From NCBI GenBank assembly GCA_012842725.1, contig DUSG01000222.1, positions 1-7,121 of the forward strand: DNA of 7,121 bases, given 5' to 3'. The stretch is from Clostridiales bacterium (GTDB taxonomy: Bacteria > Bacillota > Clostridia > Lutisporales > Lutisporaceae). The notes below the pieces were generated by a model. It saw only the letters and a program-made list of their open reading frames with translations. It was not told the origin of the DNA and did no database searches. Of this stretch, positions 6,796 to 7,121 are shown piece by piece; position 1 is the stretch's first letter; the number at the start of each line of letters is the position of its first letter. The translations under genes were made by a program, and so were the position numbers.

Positions 6796-6830
6796 GGGGG
6801 ATGCTTGCTCCTGTTTGAGCAGCATCCCCC
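6796..6830 (+). terminator. Strong hairpin after the hydroxylase operon, without a U-tract (terminator or RNA-stabilising element)
   Basis: GGGGGATGC (6796-6804) pairs with GCATCCCCC (6822-6830), and TGCTC (6806-6810) pairs with GAGCA (6817-6821). One bulged T (6805) and a 6-base loop give 14 bp, mostly G-C at the base. The sequence after it is TCTGAAAGC, not a T run, so it is not a standard intrinsic terminator. It lies 18 nt after the last stop codon. It may end transcription with Rho, protect the operon mRNA from 3' exonucleases, or attenuate read-through into the TetR gene. Confidence 0.6.
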
Positions 6831-6855
6831 TCTGAAAGCTCTGCAAGATTATGGC

Positions 6856-6884
6856 TTTAAAATTCATGCCGTACATTATATAAT
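6856..6884 (+). promoter_or_regulatory. Sigma-A-type promoter for the TetR gene
   Basis: TTTAAA (6856-6861, 4/6 to the -35 consensus) and a perfect TATAAT (6879-6884) are separated by exactly 17 bp. Transcription would begin near 6891, leaving a leader of about 50 bases. Confidence 0.6.
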
Positions 6885-6887
6885 GAA

Positions 6888-6904
6888 ATTGGATTTTCAC
6901 CAAT
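6888..6904. promoter_or_regulatory. Candidate operator (inverted repeat) at the TetR transcription start
   Basis: ATTGG-N7-CCAAT is a perfect 5-bp inverted repeat starting 3 bases after the -10 and covering the predicted transcription start. Allowing one inserted base, the symmetry extends to TAAT (6881-6884) and ATTA (6907-6910). This position would suit self-repression by the TetR protein. I see no clear second copy upstream of the hydroxylase operon. Confidence 0.35.
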
Positions 6905-6939
6905 GTATTAATCAATTATAAAAAATGAGGGTATTTGCC

Positions 6940-7121
6940 ATGAATGATAAGGAACTTGATACAAAAAGCAGAATACTCCAATATGCCATAGACATGGTGG
7001 GTTCAAAGGGCGACGTGACCATAAGAGAGCTTACGGAAACAGCAGGGGTCAATGTGGCTTCAATCAATTATTATTTCGGCAGCAAGGAGAATCTGCTGAA
7101 AGAAGTGGAAAGGCATTATTC
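6940..7121 (+). CDS. TetR-family transcriptional regulator, N-terminal part (3' end outside window)
   Basis: DNA-binding regulator, probably a repressor that leaves its operator when a ligand binds. Sixty full codons are visible and the frame is open at the window edge. The sequence is a typical TetR_N domain: helix 1 (SRILQYAIDMVGSKG, about 10-24), then the helix-turn-helix TIRELTETAGVN (27-38), VASINYYF (39-46), and the conserved GSKENLL (47-53). The ligand-binding domain, which would say what it senses, is cut off. The start at 6940 is chosen because GAGGG (6927-6931) lies 8 bases upstream. An in-frame ATG at 6925 overlaps that site and would add only five residues. The gene follows the molybdenum hydroxylase operon in the same direction after 161 bp, with its own promoter and a candidate self-operator, so it is a plausible regulator of that operon. 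Adjacency is the only evidence for that target. Confidence 0.93.
   Translation, partial: MNDKELDTKSRILQYAIDMVGSKGDVTIRELTETAGVNVASINYYFGSKENLLKEVERHY

Noticed and set aside
6805..6921. A TTG-started 38-codon frame after the hydroxylase operon with a G-rich stretch just upstream.
   Set aside because: The stem-loop covers its first codons, the TetR promoter lies inside it, and the peptide matches nothing I know. It is better explained as intergenic DNA.

Overview
The window looks like part of a chromosome from a low-GC Gram-positive anaerobe, most likely a Clostridia-type Firmicute. This rests on AT-rich intergenic DNA, heavy use of ATA, AGA and AGG codons, strong purine-rich ribosome binding sites close to the start codons, U-tailed hairpin terminators, and gene content (a DHH-family Mn-dependent pyrophosphatase and a three-subunit molybdenum hydroxylase). 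I cannot name the species. I see no mobile element, tRNA, rRNA or CRISPR array.

Layout, left to right. (1) The 3' end of a Mn-dependent inorganic pyrophosphatase gene (1-378, +). (2) A perfect hairpin at 377-402 that fills the gap to a convergent gene and can serve as terminator for both. (3) dsdA, D-serine dehydratase (403-1725, -), a single gene without its usual transporter or regulator in view. (4) A 326-bp divergent intergenic region holding promoters for both sides. (5) A stand-alone RelA/SpoT-type alarmone synthetase homologue (2052-3011, +) with its own extended -10 promoter and its own terminator. (6) A compact three-gene operon (3157-6778, +) for a xanthine dehydrogenase-family molybdenum hydroxylase, in the order Mo subunit, FAD subunit, 2Fe-2S subunit, with two 4-nt ATGA overlaps. 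(7) A strong hairpin without a U-tract, then a promoter with a candidate operator. (8) The first 60 codons of a TetR-family regulator (6940 to the window end, +).

How the genes work together: the three hydroxylase subunits should form one cytoplasmic enzyme. Substrate is oxidised at the Mo-pyranopterin in the large subunit, and electrons pass through two [2Fe-2S] clusters in the small subunit to FAD in the medium subunit. The downstream TetR gene is the natural candidate regulator of this operon. The alarmone synthetase homologue just upstream has its own transcription signals, so any link to the operon is by proximity and purine chemistry only.

The points most worth a second look are: the atypical RelA/SpoT protein (Ala where the classical motif has Arg); the loss, in the large subunit, of the glutamate that binds purines in true xanthine dehydrogenases, which makes the substrate uncertain; and the arrangement alarmone synthetase - molybdenum hydroxylase - TetR. 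Nothing in the window is clearly a wholly new system.
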